From Sapientia aquatica (GTDB lineage Bacteria; Pseudomonadota; Gammaproteobacteria; Burkholderiales; Burkholderiaceae_D), in assembly GCF_004358105.1 (NCBI RefSeq), contig NZ_SMYL01000001.1, positions 310,001 through 374,000 of the forward strand: a stretch of 64,000 bases of DNA, in the 5' to 3' direction. Below are positions 1-9,348 of the stretch, one piece after another. The position numbers and the translations under genes are program-made. Position 1 is the first letter of the stretch; each line of letters begins with the position of its first letter. Below the pieces are notes generated by a model, which worked only from the letters and a program-made list of their open reading frames with translations, had not been told where the DNA came from and did not search any database.

Positions 1-45
1 GCCGAGTATTACCGCGCTTGCGCTTTGATTGCCGAACGTTCGTAA
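1..45 (+). CDS. 3' end of an upstream gene (partial)
   Basis: Frame 1 is open from the first base of the window to a TAA at 43-45 and would give the last 14 residues of a protein ending ALIAERS. It is followed by about 47 bases and then ppa. The fragment is too short to assign to a family. It could be a chance open frame, but its position directly ahead of ppa and its codon use are compatible with the tail of a real gene. Confidence 0.4.
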   Translation, partial: AEYYRACALIAERS

Positions 46-92
46 CGATTTCTGTATGTGTTATCCGTTGATTTTTAATAGAGAGAAGCAAA

Positions 93-629
93 ATGAGTTT
101 GAATAAAATCCCAGCAGGCCGCGACCTTCCACATGACTTTAACGTCATCATCGAAATTCCAATGAATGCCGATCCGATTAAATACGAAGTGGACAAAGAA
201 AGCGGCGCGATTTTTGTTGATCGTTTTATGGGTACAGCGATGCATTATCCGTGCAACTACGGTTATGTTCCGCAAACCATTGCTGGCGATGGCGACCCGG
301 TGGATGTGTTGGTAATTACGCCTTTCCCGCTGATTCCTGGTGTGGTCGTTCGTTGCCGCGCAATTGGCGTATTGAAAATGACTGACGAAGCGGGTCAAGA
401 TGCGAAAGTGTTGGCGGTTCCGGTAGATAAGATTTTGCCGATTTATTCGCACTGGCAAAAACCGGCAGACATGAACGAATTGCGTTTGCGCCAAATTCAA
501 CACTTCTTTGAGCATTACAAAGATTTGGAAAAAGGTAAGTGGGTTAAGGTCGAAGGTTGGGGCGGCCCAGAAGATGCGCACACAGAAATTTTGGATGGCG
601 TAGCGACTTACCAAAAATCTATCGCTTAA
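93..629 (+). CDS. ppa: inorganic pyrophosphatase (family I)
   Basis: Soluble family I pyrophosphatase of 178 aa, the usual bacterial length. It hydrolyses pyrophosphate to phosphate in the cytoplasm and so drives biosynthetic reactions forward. The metal-binding signature [10 protein letters not shown] is intact, giving Asp66, Asp68 and Asp71. The N-terminal half carries the substrate-contact stretch around KYEVDKESG. The ATG at 93 follows a purine-rich GAGAGAAG stretch at a suitable distance. The gene appears monocistronic and ends in a long hairpin terminator at 669-720. A long open frame on the opposite strand is a shadow. Confidence 0.97.
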   Translation: MSLNKIPAGRDLPHDFNVIIEIPMNADPIKYEVDKESGAIFVDRFMGTAMHYPCNYGYVPQTIAGDGDPVDVLVITPFPLIPGVVVRCRAIGVLKMTDEAGQDAKVLAVPVDKILPIYSHWQKPADMNELRLRQIQHFFEHYKDLEKGKWVKVEGWGGPEDAHTEILDGVATYQKSIA

Positions 630-668
630 TTAGTTGGCTGCGCCGCTTATTTGGCGCATCAGCTTGTA

Positions 669-720
669 GATGGCATTATTTTTGTCCCAAGTTGGGATGG
701 AAATGATGCCATTAGTTTTT
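669..720 (+). terminator. rho-independent terminator of ppa, very long wobble-rich stem
   Basis: Bases 671-689 pair with 693-711 over 19 positions, several of them G-U wobbles, around a three-base loop AGT. One or two more pairs flank the stem, and TTAGTTTTT follows. As RNA from the plus strand the stem is continuous. From the minus strand the wobbles become A-C mismatches, so the structure should act mainly on ppa transcripts. Confidence 0.75.
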
Positions 721-792
721 GTGTGGGATGAACAGCAGTTTAAATTTGCGCCAAGCCGCGCTGTGTGGTCGACGTTTGCGCTTTATTCGTGA

Positions 793-1818
793 CTATTTGC
801 CCAGCCAAGAATGCAAGGAAACAAATAACGCCACCGCGATCGCGATGCAGCTTAACCAAAATAACCGACCACGTTCCCCTTCAGCCTTATCATTTTTTCG
901 GCTGCTTTTTTCAGCGGCTTGTTTTTGATCGCGCTTTTCTGCCAGCACATAACGTCGTAATTCCAATGCCATTTCCGCAGCAGATTGATAGCGCTTATCC
1001 GGAGTTTTGGACATCGCTTTAACCGCAATTTTGGACAACGCTAACGGAATGTCGGGATTGATTTCGTGTGGAGCTTTGATCGGTTTGTTGATAATCATGT
1101 GAATCAGACTATCCATGTCGCGCGATTGAAACGGCTTTTGGCGGGTCAGCATTTCATACATCACAGCACCGAGCGAATAGATGTCGGTGAGTTTATCCAC
1201 CGGTCGGGCTTGCGCTTGTTCCGGCGACATATAGTTGGGTGTGCCCAAAATATTGTTATTGAATAAGGTTGCTGGCTGTTCGGCGTTGGCGGTGGTTTCA
1301 CGTTTGACGGCGCGGGCGATGCCAAAATCGACCAACTTGGTCTGCATATTTTCTTGGATGAAAATATTGGCAGGCTTAATGTCGCGATGAATCACTCCTT
1401 CGTTGTGCGCGTATTCCAAACCTTCGGCAATTTTTTGAAGCATTTGCGCGGCAACCAAATACGGCAACGGTTTGTTGTCCGCCAAATATTGACGTAAATC
1501 CTGTCCCTGCAAATATTCCATGGCGATGAAACTTGCCGTTCCCTCGCTGGATGCGTCAAAAATTGTGATGATGTTGGGATGCGACAAGCGACCAGCCGCG
1601 CGCGCTTCGTTCATGAAGATTTGATCGCGCTGCTTTTTCTCTTGCGAGGAAGGTAAATTGTGGAAAATTTTGATGGCAACCGCTCGGTCAATGACCGGAT
1701 CGTGACCAAAATAAACGGTGCCAATTGCACCGCGCCCCAATTCCCGGTAAAGCAAAAAACGCCCTACTTTTTTAATAGGGGTCATGCTGGAGTGAATTTG
1801 AGGTGGGTTTGAATTCAT
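793..1818 (-). CDS. Hanks-type serine/threonine protein kinase, C-terminal membrane anchor
   Basis: A 341-aa eukaryotic-like protein kinase. The glycine loop GRGAIGTVYFG spans about residues 28-38, and the ATP-binding lysine is in AVAIKIF (Lys50). The catalytic loop reads HRDIKPANIF, the DFG motif DFGIA, and the activation segment GTPNYMSPEQ, so it should be active. A charged linker (about 275-315) leads to one hydrophobic segment near the C-terminus (LFWLSCIAIAVALFVSL) and only a few residues beyond. The kinase therefore faces the cytoplasm, and no extracellular sensor domain exists. The start is ATG 1818; Met12 is an alternative. No partner phosphatase or FHA protein lies nearby, so the substrate is unknown. 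Confidence 0.93.
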   Translation of the reverse strand: MNSNPPQIHSSMTPIKKVGRFLLYRELGRGAIGTVYFGHDPVIDRAVAIKIFHNLPSSQEKKQRDQIFMNEARAAGRLSHPNIITIFDASSEGTASFIAMEYLQGQDLRQYLADNKPLPYLVAAQMLQKIAEGLEYAHNEGVIHRDIKPANIFIQENMQTKLVDFGIARAVKRETTANAEQPATLFNNNILGTPNYMSPEQAQARPVDKLTDIYSLGAVMYEMLTRQKPFQSRDMDSLIHMIINKPIKAPHEINPDIPLALSKIAVKAMSKTPDKRYQSAAEMALELRRYVLAEKRDQKQAAEKSSRKNDKAEGERGRLFWLSCIAIAVALFVSLHSWLGK

Positions 1819-2110
1819 ATCGGGCTAGTTTTATCGCTTATTATTTTCCATATGGCAAGTATTATTGGGTAATTCACAATTTAGGTCAAATTGCTTATCG
1901 TGACATTGTAATTTGTATTGCAGAAAATCTTAAATACATACGGGAGTATCTGGCTTGATTAATTTCGATTTAATCGCCTGATTTTATTCAAAGATAATAT
2001 ATACCCCATTTTTTCACATATATTTTTAGCTCTCTACGGATATGTAATCGTTCAAATTTCTACTTTGGGGTGGGGAGTATTTTTGTCGCTTAGTTTTAAC
2101 AGAATCAAAT

Positions 2111-3328
2111 TCACTGGTCGGAGCTTTTATCTTGATCTATTTGATTCATTGACGATTTCCCATGTTTGGCAAATGGACTGTGTTCTTCGAGTTCATTGAT
2201 GTAGTTATTGATTCCAACTTGCTCCCGTTCGAGGAAGCGCTCAATCGCTTCAGCAAACGCAGGATGATTGACATAATGTGCAGAATAGGTGGTTTTTGGC
2301 AAAAATCCACGTGCCATTTTATGTTCGCCCTGAGCGCCGCCTTCAAAATAGCGCAAACGATTCGCGATACAGAATTCTAATGGCTGGTAGTAGGCGGTTT
2401 CAAAATGCAGGCAAGGGTGATACTCAACACAGCCCCAGTAACGTCCATACACGGTTTCTTGGTCGAGAAACAGCAGCGAGGCAGCAATCGGTTTTCCTTC
2501 GCGGTAGGCCGTGATCATTAAAATGTTGTCGGGCATCGTTTCGGCAATTTGCAAAAAGAATGCTAAGTTGAGATAACCGATTCCACCGTGTTCGTAATAG
2601 GTGTGGTTGTAACATTCGACGAAAAATTCCCAATCAGCGCGGCTGATTTGATCGCCGACTTTATGCCGAAAACTGATATTGGCCTCGTTGACCTTGCGGC
2701 GTTCGGCCAAGATGTTTTTGCGTTTCTTTTGCGCCAAGCTAGCCAGAAAGCTTGCAAAATCAGTGTAATTTTGATTAGTCCAATGAAACTGCACACCGTA
2801 ACGCAGCATGTAACCGGCAGCTTGCAATTGGTTTGCCTGAGCCTCGGGAAGAAATAACAGATGGGTCGTTGAAGTGTTGCCGGCCTCGCTGTGCTGGATG
2901 AGCGCGCCCAGTAATGCGTCGAAAGCGGCCTGATCAACTGCTAACAGCCTCGGCCCTGTAACTGGCGTAAATGGAATGGCCGATAGCAATTTAGGGTAAT
3001 ACGGCAGATTGTTTTGTTCAAATGCATTAGCCCAAGACCAATCGAAGACATATTCGCCATAGGAATGAGTTTTTAAATACATGGGCAGCGCAGCGTGTAA
3101 CTCATCGCCCTTCCAAAGCGTCACAAAGTGAGTACCCCAGCCCGTTTTGGTGCAGGCGCTGCCCGATTGTTCTAGCGCGCTTAAATAGGCGTAGGACAGA
3201 AATGGGGTGGTCTGTTGATTAAATGGCGCGCCGCGGCATTGCTCCCATTGGTCGGGAGTAATTTCGGATAAATTTTTTATGATAGCCGTGCGATAATTCG
3301 CTACTTGCATATATCGATAGTCTTCCAT
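2111..3328 (-). CDS. FemAB-like / GNAT-fold acyltransferase (COG3146 type)
   Basis: A protein of about 405 aa resembling the FemAB-like family PF04339 (COG3146). Members have a GNAT-type acyltransferase fold, but their substrate is not well defined; peptidoglycan-linked roles are inferred from the resemblance to FemA/B. Recognisable stretches are PFLSYAYLSALEQSG near the N-terminus, LPMYLKTHSYGEYVFDWSWA in the middle, and RYFEGGAQGEHKMARGF near the C-terminus. No signal peptide is seen. Starts ATG 3331, 3328 or 3310 are all possible; none has a clear ribosome site, and 3310 best fits the usual N-terminus. The 5' end abuts or overlaps that of nadE on the other strand. Confidence 0.85.
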   Translation of the reverse strand: MEDYRYMQVANYRTAIIKNLSEITPDQWEQCRGAPFNQQTTPFLSYAYLSALEQSGSACTKTGWGTHFVTLWKGDELHAALPMYLKTHSYGEYVFDWSWANAFEQNNLPYYPKLLSAIPFTPVTGPRLLAVDQAAFDALLGALIQHSEAGNTSTTHLLFLPEAQANQLQAAGYMLRYGVQFHWTNQNYTDFASFLASLAQKKRKNILAERRKVNEANISFRHKVGDQISRADWEFFVECYNHTYYEHGGIGYLNLAFFLQIAETMPDNILMITAYREGKPIAASLLFLDQETVYGRYWGCVEYHPCLHFETAYYQPLEFCIANRLRYFEGGAQGEHKMARGFLPKTTYSAHYVNHPAFAEAIERFLEREQVGINNYINELEEHSPFAKHGKSSMNQIDQDKSSDQ

Positions 3329-3329
3329 C

Positions 3330-4940
3330 ATGGTCAAGCTTGGATTGGTTCAAATGAATAGCACTGTTGGCGCGTTGGCCGACAATGCTGATCGTATTTT
3401 TAATTTCGCCCGCAGCGCCTATCAACAAGGCGCGCAGATTGTTCTCACGCCAGAATTATCGTTGGTCGGTTATCCGCCCGAAGATTTATTGTTGCGCGAT
3501 TCGTTTTACCGCGCTTCCGATGTCGCTTTGGACGAGTTGGCCAAGAGATTAGCAGAATTCGTGGATTTGCATGTGATCGTTGGTCATCCGCTGATGGAGC
3601 AGGGGCGTCGCTTTAATGCAGCGTCGTTGTTAGTCAATGGCCGCGTTGTGGGAAGCTACCGCAAACAGGATTTGCCCAATGGTGACGTGTTCGATGAAAA
3701 GCGTTATTTCGATTCGGGTAAAGATTCCTTGGTATTTAGTTTGGCTGGTGTGAAATTTGGATTGGCGATTTGCGAAGATTCGTGGAATACATCGGTTCCC
3801 GCACAAGCTAAATCGGATGGCGCGCAAGTTTTGCTGATTTTGAACGGATCGCCATATCACATGAACAAGCAGCACTTGCGCCAGCAGGTCATGCGCGACA
3901 ACGTCAGCGCGCAAGGCATGTCCTTGGCCTTTGCCAATCTGGTGGGCGGGCAAGATGAATTAATTTTTGATGGCAATTCGTTCGTCTTGAATCAGCAGGG
4001 CAAGTTAGTCGCGCAACTCAAGCATGCCCAAGAAGATATGCAGCTCATTACGTTTGATAACGGACAGCCCGTCGCTGGCGTGCTTGAGCCGGAACTGTCA
4101 GTCGAGGCGCAGGTATATCAAGCCTTGGTGCTGGGTGTGCGGGATTACATTTCCAAGAACGGTTTCCCCAGCGTTTTGCTCGGATTGTCGGGTGGCGTGG
4201 ATTCCGCGTTAACCTTGGCAATTGCGGTCGATGCATTGGGTGCAGAGAAAGTGCGGGCCGTGATGATGCCGTCGCCCTATACCGCCGAAATATCGTGGAT
4301 CGATTCGCGCGAAATGGTGGCTAAATTAGGCGTGCGCTACGATGAGATTTCAATTAACTCTTGTTTTGACGCTTTCACCTCAACGCTAGCAACAGAATTT
4401 GCAGGTTTGCCGTTAGATACGACCGAAGAAAATATCCAAGCCCGGATCCGCGGTACGATACTCATGGCGCTGTCCAATAAATACGGCTCGATCGTGCTCA
4501 CGACAGGCAATAAGAGTGAAATGGCAGTCGGGTATTGCACTTTATATGGCGACATGGCGGGTGGCTTTGCGGTGCTCAAAGATATCGCTAAAACATTGGT
4601 CTATCGTCTCTGTGCGTACCGCAATAGTTTGTCGGCAGTCATTCCTGAGCGCATTATTACTCGTCCACCTTCCGCAGAATTGCGCCCTGATCAAACCGAT
4701 CAAGATTCGTTGCCGCCATATGAAATTCTGGATGGCATCATGCAATTGCACATGGAAGAAAATTACTCGACTGAACAAATTTTGGCGGCAGGTTACGCCA
4801 AGCAGGATGTCGATCGGATTACGCGTTTAATAAAAATCAACGAATACAAGCGCCGCCAATCGCCTGTTGGTATTCGCGTTACACATCGCGCCTTTGGTCG
4901 CGATTGGCGTTACCCAATTACTTCGAAGTTCAGAGATTAG
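3330..4940 (+). CDS. nadE: glutamine-dependent NAD+ synthetase
   Basis: A 536-aa two-domain enzyme making NAD+ from deamido-NAD+, ATP and glutamine in the cytoplasm. The N-terminal nitrilase-like amidase domain (about 1-260) has the Glu-Lys-Cys triad context in TPELSLVGYP, YRKQDLPN and LAICEDSW. The C-terminal synthetase domain has the ATP-PPi motif SGGVDS at residues 287-292. Glutamine can therefore be the nitrogen donor without a separate amidase. The start ATG 3330 gives the family-typical N-terminus (MVKLGLVQMNSTVGAL), but no good ribosome site precedes it and the diverging acyltransferase gene begins within a few bases. glnB follows 64 bases downstream. Confidence 0.96.
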   Translation: MVKLGLVQMNSTVGALADNADRIFNFARSAYQQGAQIVLTPELSLVGYPPEDLLLRDSFYRASDVALDELAKRLAEFVDLHVIVGHPLMEQGRRFNAASLLVNGRVVGSYRKQDLPNGDVFDEKRYFDSGKDSLVFSLAGVKFGLAICEDSWNTSVPAQAKSDGAQVLLILNGSPYHMNKQHLRQQVMRDNVSAQGMSLAFANLVGGQDELIFDGNSFVLNQQGKLVAQLKHAQEDMQLITFDNGQPVAGVLEPELSVEAQVYQALVLGVRDYISKNGFPSVLLGLSGGVDSALTLAIAVDALGAEKVRAVMMPSPYTAEISWIDSREMVAKLGVRYDEISINSCFDAFTSTLATEFAGLPLDTTEENIQARIRGTILMALSNKYGSIVLTTGNKSEMAVGYCTLYGDMAGGFAVLKDIAKTLVYRLCAYRNSLSAVIPERIITRPPSAELRPDQTDQDSLPPYEILDGIMQLHMEENYSTEQILAAGYAKQDVDRITRLIKINEYKRRQSPVGIRVTHRAFGRDWRYPITSKFRD

Positions 4941-4989
4941 CGGTATCAATTTTGAGCAAACTGGTCTGTCATCATTCAACATAACGTAA

Positions 4990-5343
<354 letters not shown>

Positions 5344-5420
5344 TTCGATAAAAGCTCAGAAAATTGCCTGAAAACAACTGATAACGAAGTTGCTTGAGAG
5401 CCATAGGTTAGAATAGAACA

Positions 5421-6155
5421 ATGAAAATACTAATAAGTAACGACGATGGCTATCAAGCACCCGGTATTTTGGCTTTGGCTGATGCCATGTCCAAAATCGC
5501 CGAAGTAGTGGTGGTTGCGCCAGAACGCAATCGCTCTGGCGCATCCAACGCGCTGACCTTAGATAAGCCGTTATCGGTGTCCAAGGCGGGCAATAACCTG
5601 TATTTTGTCGATGGAACGCCGTCGGATTGCGTTCACATTGCGCTCACGGGTTTGCTCGATTACCGGCCTGATTTGATTGTTTCTGGCATTAATCAAGGCC
5701 AAAACATGGGTGACGACACGCTGTACTCTGGCACCGTTGCTGCGGCTACGGAAGGTTTTTTATTTGGTATTCCGGCCATTGCATTTTCGCAAGTCGATAA
5801 AGGATGGAGTCATCTCGATGACGCGGCGCGCTTTGCGTTGGATTTTGTAAAGCATCGTTTGGACAAATTAGCGTCCCCTTATTTATTGAACGTCAATATT
5901 CCCAATCGTCATCTTGCCGAAATAAAAGGCGTGCACCTTACGCGCTTGGGAAAACGTCATCCGTCCGAGCCAGTGATTAAATCCGCCGATCCACGCGGCA
6001 ATCCAATTTATTGGATTGGGCCGTCCGGTGCGGCCAAGGAAGCGGGCGAGGGGACTGACTTTTATGCGACGGAGCAAGGGTATGTTTCGGTGACACCGTT
6101 GCAGATTGATTTAACAAATACGGACTTACTGGCGAAATTAAGCAAGGATTGGTAA
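5421..6155 (+). CDS. surE: 5'-nucleotidase / survival protein SurE
   Basis: A 244-aa metal-dependent nucleoside monophosphate phosphatase of the SurE family. The N-terminal [12 protein letters not shown] supplies the metal ligands Asp8 and Asp9. The [10 protein letters not shown] loop and [21 protein letters not shown] provide the other conserved active-site residues. It is the first gene of the stationary-phase cluster surE-pcm-nlpD-rpoS, and the ribosome site of pcm lies inside its final codons. Confidence 0.96.
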   Translation: MKILISNDDGYQAPGILALADAMSKIAEVVVVAPERNRSGASNALTLDKPLSVSKAGNNLYFVDGTPSDCVHIALTGLLDYRPDLIVSGINQGQNMGDDTLYSGTVAAATEGFLFGIPAIAFSQVDKGWSHLDDAARFALDFVKHRLDKLASPYLLNVNIPNRHLAEIKGVHLTRLGKRHPSEPVIKSADPRGNPIYWIGPSGAAKEAGEGTDFYATEQGYVSVTPLQIDLTNTDLLAKLSKDW

Positions 6156-6157
6156 TA

Positions 6158-7084
6158 ATGACTGCAAAAAGCCATAAATTTCCTTTGCCGCTTTCTTCGC
6201 TAGACAATAAGTCCACGCATCGCACTACCAAAAGTCATCACTCTGCCACCGTAGCCACCCCCCAAACTGCCACGCAAAACGTGCGTCAGCATGTGGCACG
6301 GCAGCAAGCTGTAAAAAATAATGCGGGGTTATCGGAAGATAAATCAGCAAAAAATACTGTTGTCGTGGCATCACCGCGAAAATCTACTTCCGCTCAGGCT
6401 GTACAAACTACCCAAGCAGGTTCGTCGCAGCCATCGAAACCGATGTCTTCTGCAAATCTGGCCGCGCCACGCCGCGCGATGGTGCAGAGACTAAGTCAGG
6501 CGGGCGTACAAGATAGCGTTGTTTTAGATGCAATGGACACGGTTCCGCGCCATGTTTTTATTGAATCGGGTTTGGTCGGGCAGGCGTACGTCGATGCGTC
6601 CTTGCCGATTGGTCATCATCAAACTATTTCGCAGCCCTATATTGTGGCGCGCATGATTGAAATAATGCGTAATGGCAGAAAATTGCGCAATGTATTGGAA
6701 ATTGGCACTGGCTGCGGCTATCAAGCGGCCGTTCTTGCACAATTGTGCGAAAACGTCTATTCGATAGAGCGGATTAAGCTATTGCATGAATTGGCTAAGA
6801 AAAATTTGCGTTCTCTTCGGATTGCAAATTTACGTTTGCATTATGGTGATGGTATGCACGGTTTACCGCAAGTTGCACCGTTCGATGGTGTGATATTGGC
6901 GGCTGCCGGAATGCAGATTCCAGACGCTTTATTGCAGCAATTAGCTATTGGTGGTCGTTTGATTGCTCCTGTTGGGGAGCGGCAACAAGTGTTGCAGCTA
7001 ATCGAACGTACTGGAAACGCAAACTGGACGAAAACGGTACTTGAGCAATGTCATTTTGTACCGTTGCGCCCAGGCATTATTTAA
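6158..7084 (+). CDS. pcm: protein-L-isoaspartate O-methyltransferase with long N-terminal extension
   Basis: A 308-aa enzyme that methylates L-isoaspartyl residues so that damaged proteins can be repaired. The SAM-binding motif I is [15 protein letters not shown], and the family stretch [15 protein letters not shown] is present. The catalytic part begins near residue 100 ([14 protein letters not shown]). Before it lies a Ser/Thr/Gln/Lys-rich low-complexity arm that the roughly 210-aa enterobacterial enzyme lacks. ATG 6158 is chosen because AAGGA lies at 6144-6148 and the codon is two bases after the surE stop; the frame also extends to a TTG at 6149. nlpD follows after 17 bases. Confidence 0.94.
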   Translation: MTAKSHKFPLPLSSLDNKSTHRTTKSHHSATVATPQTATQNVRQHVARQQAVKNNAGLSEDKSAKNTVVVASPRKSTSAQAVQTTQAGSSQPSKPMSSANLAAPRRAMVQRLSQAGVQDSVVLDAMDTVPRHVFIESGLVGQAYVDASLPIGHHQTISQPYIVARMIEIMRNGRKLRNVLEIGTGCGYQAAVLAQLCENVYSIERIKLLHELAKKNLRSLRIANLRLHYGDGMHGLPQVAPFDGVILAAAGMQIPDALLQQLAIGGRLIAPVGERQQVLQLIERTGNANWTKTVLEQCHFVPLRPGII

Positions 7085-7101
7085 AGAAGAAGTGTAATCG
7101 C

Positions 7102-8025
7102 ATGAACAGTTTAAAAAAGATAACCGGCTATGTGGTGATCAGTAGCATGTTGGCAGCTTGCAGTACACCAACAACCAAAGCACCAATTGAAGATAGAACT
7201 CCGGTGGTAATTAAGGAGCAACCGAAGCCGGTGGTGGTTGTTTCAGCGCCAAAGCCTGACGATACACAAACGCAGTACGTGGTAAAAAAAGGCGACACCT
7301 TATATCGAATTGCCTTAGATAAGGGGCAAAGCTATAGCGATATTGTTAGTTGGAATAATTTAGCCAATCCGAACGATATTAAAGTTGGTCAAGTATTAAG
7401 GATTGCTCCGCCTGATTCGGCGGGAGGACAAACGAGTGGCGTTGCGTCGAGTGGAGTGGAAGTTCGTCCGTTAAATGCAACGAATGCAGTGCCATCCGGC
7501 AATAATAAGAATTCGCCACGCGCCGACAAGCGTCCATACACGGAAGCGACGTTAGCGGAAATGCAAAAAAATGATGTGATAGATGCAACAACGAGCAAAA
7601 ATCTTCCAAAAACTCCGGAAAAAACAGCAGAAAAAATAGCTGACCCAGTAATAGTTGATGAAATTGTGTGGAATTGGCCTGCGGAAGGTAAAGTTGTTGC
7701 AAATTTTGACGATAACAAAAGTAAGGGGATAGATATCACTGGAAAATTAGGTCAGGATATTTATGCCGCAGCTGCCGGAACGGTGATGTATGCCGGTAGC
7801 GGTATACGTGGATACGGTAATTTGGTGATCATCAAACATTCCAATAACTTGTTATCTGCCTATGCACATAATAGAAGCATTGTAGTAAAAGAAAAGCAGA
7901 TTATTAGTAAAGGGCAGAAAATTGCCGAGATGGGGAATTCAGATAGCGATGTAGTGAAGTTGCATTTTGAAATACGTCAGCAAGGAAAGCCCGTCGACCC
8001 GACTAAATTTTTACCGGGTCGATGA
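7102..8025 (+). CDS. nlpD: LysM / M23-domain lipoprotein NlpD (degenerate LytM)
   Basis: A 307-aa envelope lipoprotein. The signal peptide ends in SMLAAC, so Cys20 would be lipidated. A LysM domain (YVVKKGDTLYRIAL to GQVLRI) is followed by a linker and a C-terminal M23 domain. The zinc-binding residues of active M23 peptidases are lost: the usual His of HxxxD is replaced in NKSKGID, and HLH is KLH. This matches the known role of NlpD as a non-enzymatic activator of the cell-separation amidase AmiC. ATG 7102 has a purine-rich AAAGAAGAAG ahead. The frame runs upstream to 7048 inside pcm, but that would mask the signal peptide. A promoter for rpoS within nlpD is common in relatives. Confidence 0.94.
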   Translation: MNSLKKITGYVVISSMLAACSTPTTKAPIEDRTPVVIKEQPKPVVVVSAPKPDDTQTQYVVKKGDTLYRIALDKGQSYSDIVSWNNLANPNDIKVGQVLRIAPPDSAGGQTSGVASSGVEVRPLNATNAVPSGNNKNSPRADKRPYTEATLAEMQKNDVIDATTSKNLPKTPEKTAEKIADPVIVDEIVWNWPAEGKVVANFDDNKSKGIDITGKLGQDIYAAAAGTVMYAGSGIRGYGNLVIIKHSNNLLSAYAHNRSIVVKEKQIISKGQKIAEMGNSDSDVVKLHFEIRQQGKPVDPTKFLPGR

Positions 8026-8066
8026 AATCGAGAAGTATTCCATCAACCTAAAGTCGAGTTAATGCT

Positions 8067-9074
8067 ATGACAGCCAAACACAGTCTCCTAATAGAAGATG
8101 AGTTATCTGAGGATGCATCGGAAGATTTACGCGAAGTTGAATTATCAGATGGTTCTAATGAAGATGGTGATGCTGGTGATGCAAAAGAATCTATTGTTGA
8201 GCCAGTCGATGAATTAAAAACAGTGTTGGCAGCAGAGTTATCTACAGATACAACGCAGTACTATTTAAATCAAATCGGTACGCGTCCGTTACTTACGGCA
8301 CCAGAAGAATTGGCTTGGGCAACCCGAGCTAAAAAAGGTGACTTTATCGCGCGCCAAAAAATGATCGAACACAATTTGCGTTTAGTTGTGTCTATTGCAA
8401 AACATTACATCAATCGCGGTGTGGCTTTGTTAGACATGATCGAAGAAGGCAATTTGGGTTTGATGCACGCAATTGATAAGTTTGAACCAGAACGCGGCTT
8501 CCGCTTTTCTACTTATGCCACTTGGTGGATTCGCCAAAGTATTGAACGTGCAATCATGAACCAAGCGCGCACAATTCGTTTGCCAGTCCATGTTGTGCGT
8601 GAATTGAATCAAATTTTGCGCGCCAAATACCATATCGAAGCGCAACATCACGATGGCCGTGATGCAGCGATTGAAGATATTGCCAGTTTAGTCGGTCGTC
8701 CAATGGGTGAAGTGCAAGATATTTTGGCTTTGTCAGAACACGCAACTTCCTTGGATATGCCACTCGACAACGATCCACAATCTAGCTTGATGGATATGTT
8801 GCCAGGTGACAGCGACGATGGACCAGACTCTCGTGCTGAACGCCGTGAATTAAGTGTTTTAGTGCGGGAATGGTTGTCCAAGCTTCCGGACAAACAACGT
8901 GTGGTCATCATGCGTCGCTTTGGTTTGGATAATGATGATCCTGCAACATTAGAAACATTGGCCGAAGAAATGGGCGTTACCCGTGAACGCATTCGCCAGA
9001 TTCAACAAGAAGCATTAATTAAACTGAAACGTTCGTTCTCATCAAGAGGCGTTGGGCGGGATGCGTTGTTATGA
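8067..9074 (+). CDS. rpoS: stationary-phase sigma factor RpoS (sigma-38)
   Basis: A 335-aa primary-like sigma factor for the general stress and stationary-phase response. An acidic N-terminal tail (about 1-55) precedes region 1.2 (TQYYLNQIG). Region 2 includes [19 protein letters not shown] and [17 protein letters not shown]. Regions 3 and 4 end with the helix-turn-helix [19 protein letters not shown]. The short region 1.1 and the nlpD-rpoS order separate it from RpoD. A strong terminator follows at 9106. Confidence 0.97.
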   Translation: MTAKHSLLIEDELSEDASEDLREVELSDGSNEDGDAGDAKESIVEPVDELKTVLAAELSTDTTQYYLNQIGTRPLLTAPEELAWATRAKKGDFIARQKMIEHNLRLVVSIAKHYINRGVALLDMIEEGNLGLMHAIDKFEPERGFRFSTYATWWIRQSIERAIMNQARTIRLPVHVVRELNQILRAKYHIEAQHHDGRDAAIEDIASLVGRPMGEVQDILALSEHATSLDMPLDNDPQSSLMDMLPGDSDDGPDSRAERRELSVLVREWLSKLPDKQRVVIMRRFGLDNDDPATLETLAEEMGVTRERIRQIQQEALIKLKRSFSSRGVGRDALL

Positions 9075-9105
9075 TCCTAACCGGATCGGTAGCAATGACA
9101 CGATG

Positions 9106-9136
9106 AAGGGGCGCTAATAAGTGCCCCTTAGTTTTT
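9106..9136 (+). terminator. rho-independent terminator after rpoS
   Basis: AAGGGGCGC (9106-9114) pairs with GTGCCCCTT (9121-9129), with one G-U pair and a six-base loop TAATAA. AGTTTTT follows. It closes the surE-pcm-nlpD-rpoS unit. Confidence 0.85.
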
Positions 9137-9348
9137 CTGGACACCTAAAGCGCAAAGCCTATTTCATTAGTTTTTCGCCATTTTAGGCAATGGCGTTCCC
9201 TGCTATACTCCCCGACCTTGGATTGTCTGCACTGCGGTATTTTAATCAAACCAACCGCCATTCCATCAATTTTTCCGAAACCTAACATGACTGCACATTG
9301 ATGCCAGCGGGGCGCAATGCGCAGTCGTATTCAATGTTTGCTAAGCAC

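Noticed and set aside
7684-8025. NlpD M23 domain as an active endopeptidase
   Set aside because: Zinc-binding His residues are replaced (SKGID; KLH), as in the regulatory NlpD proteins.
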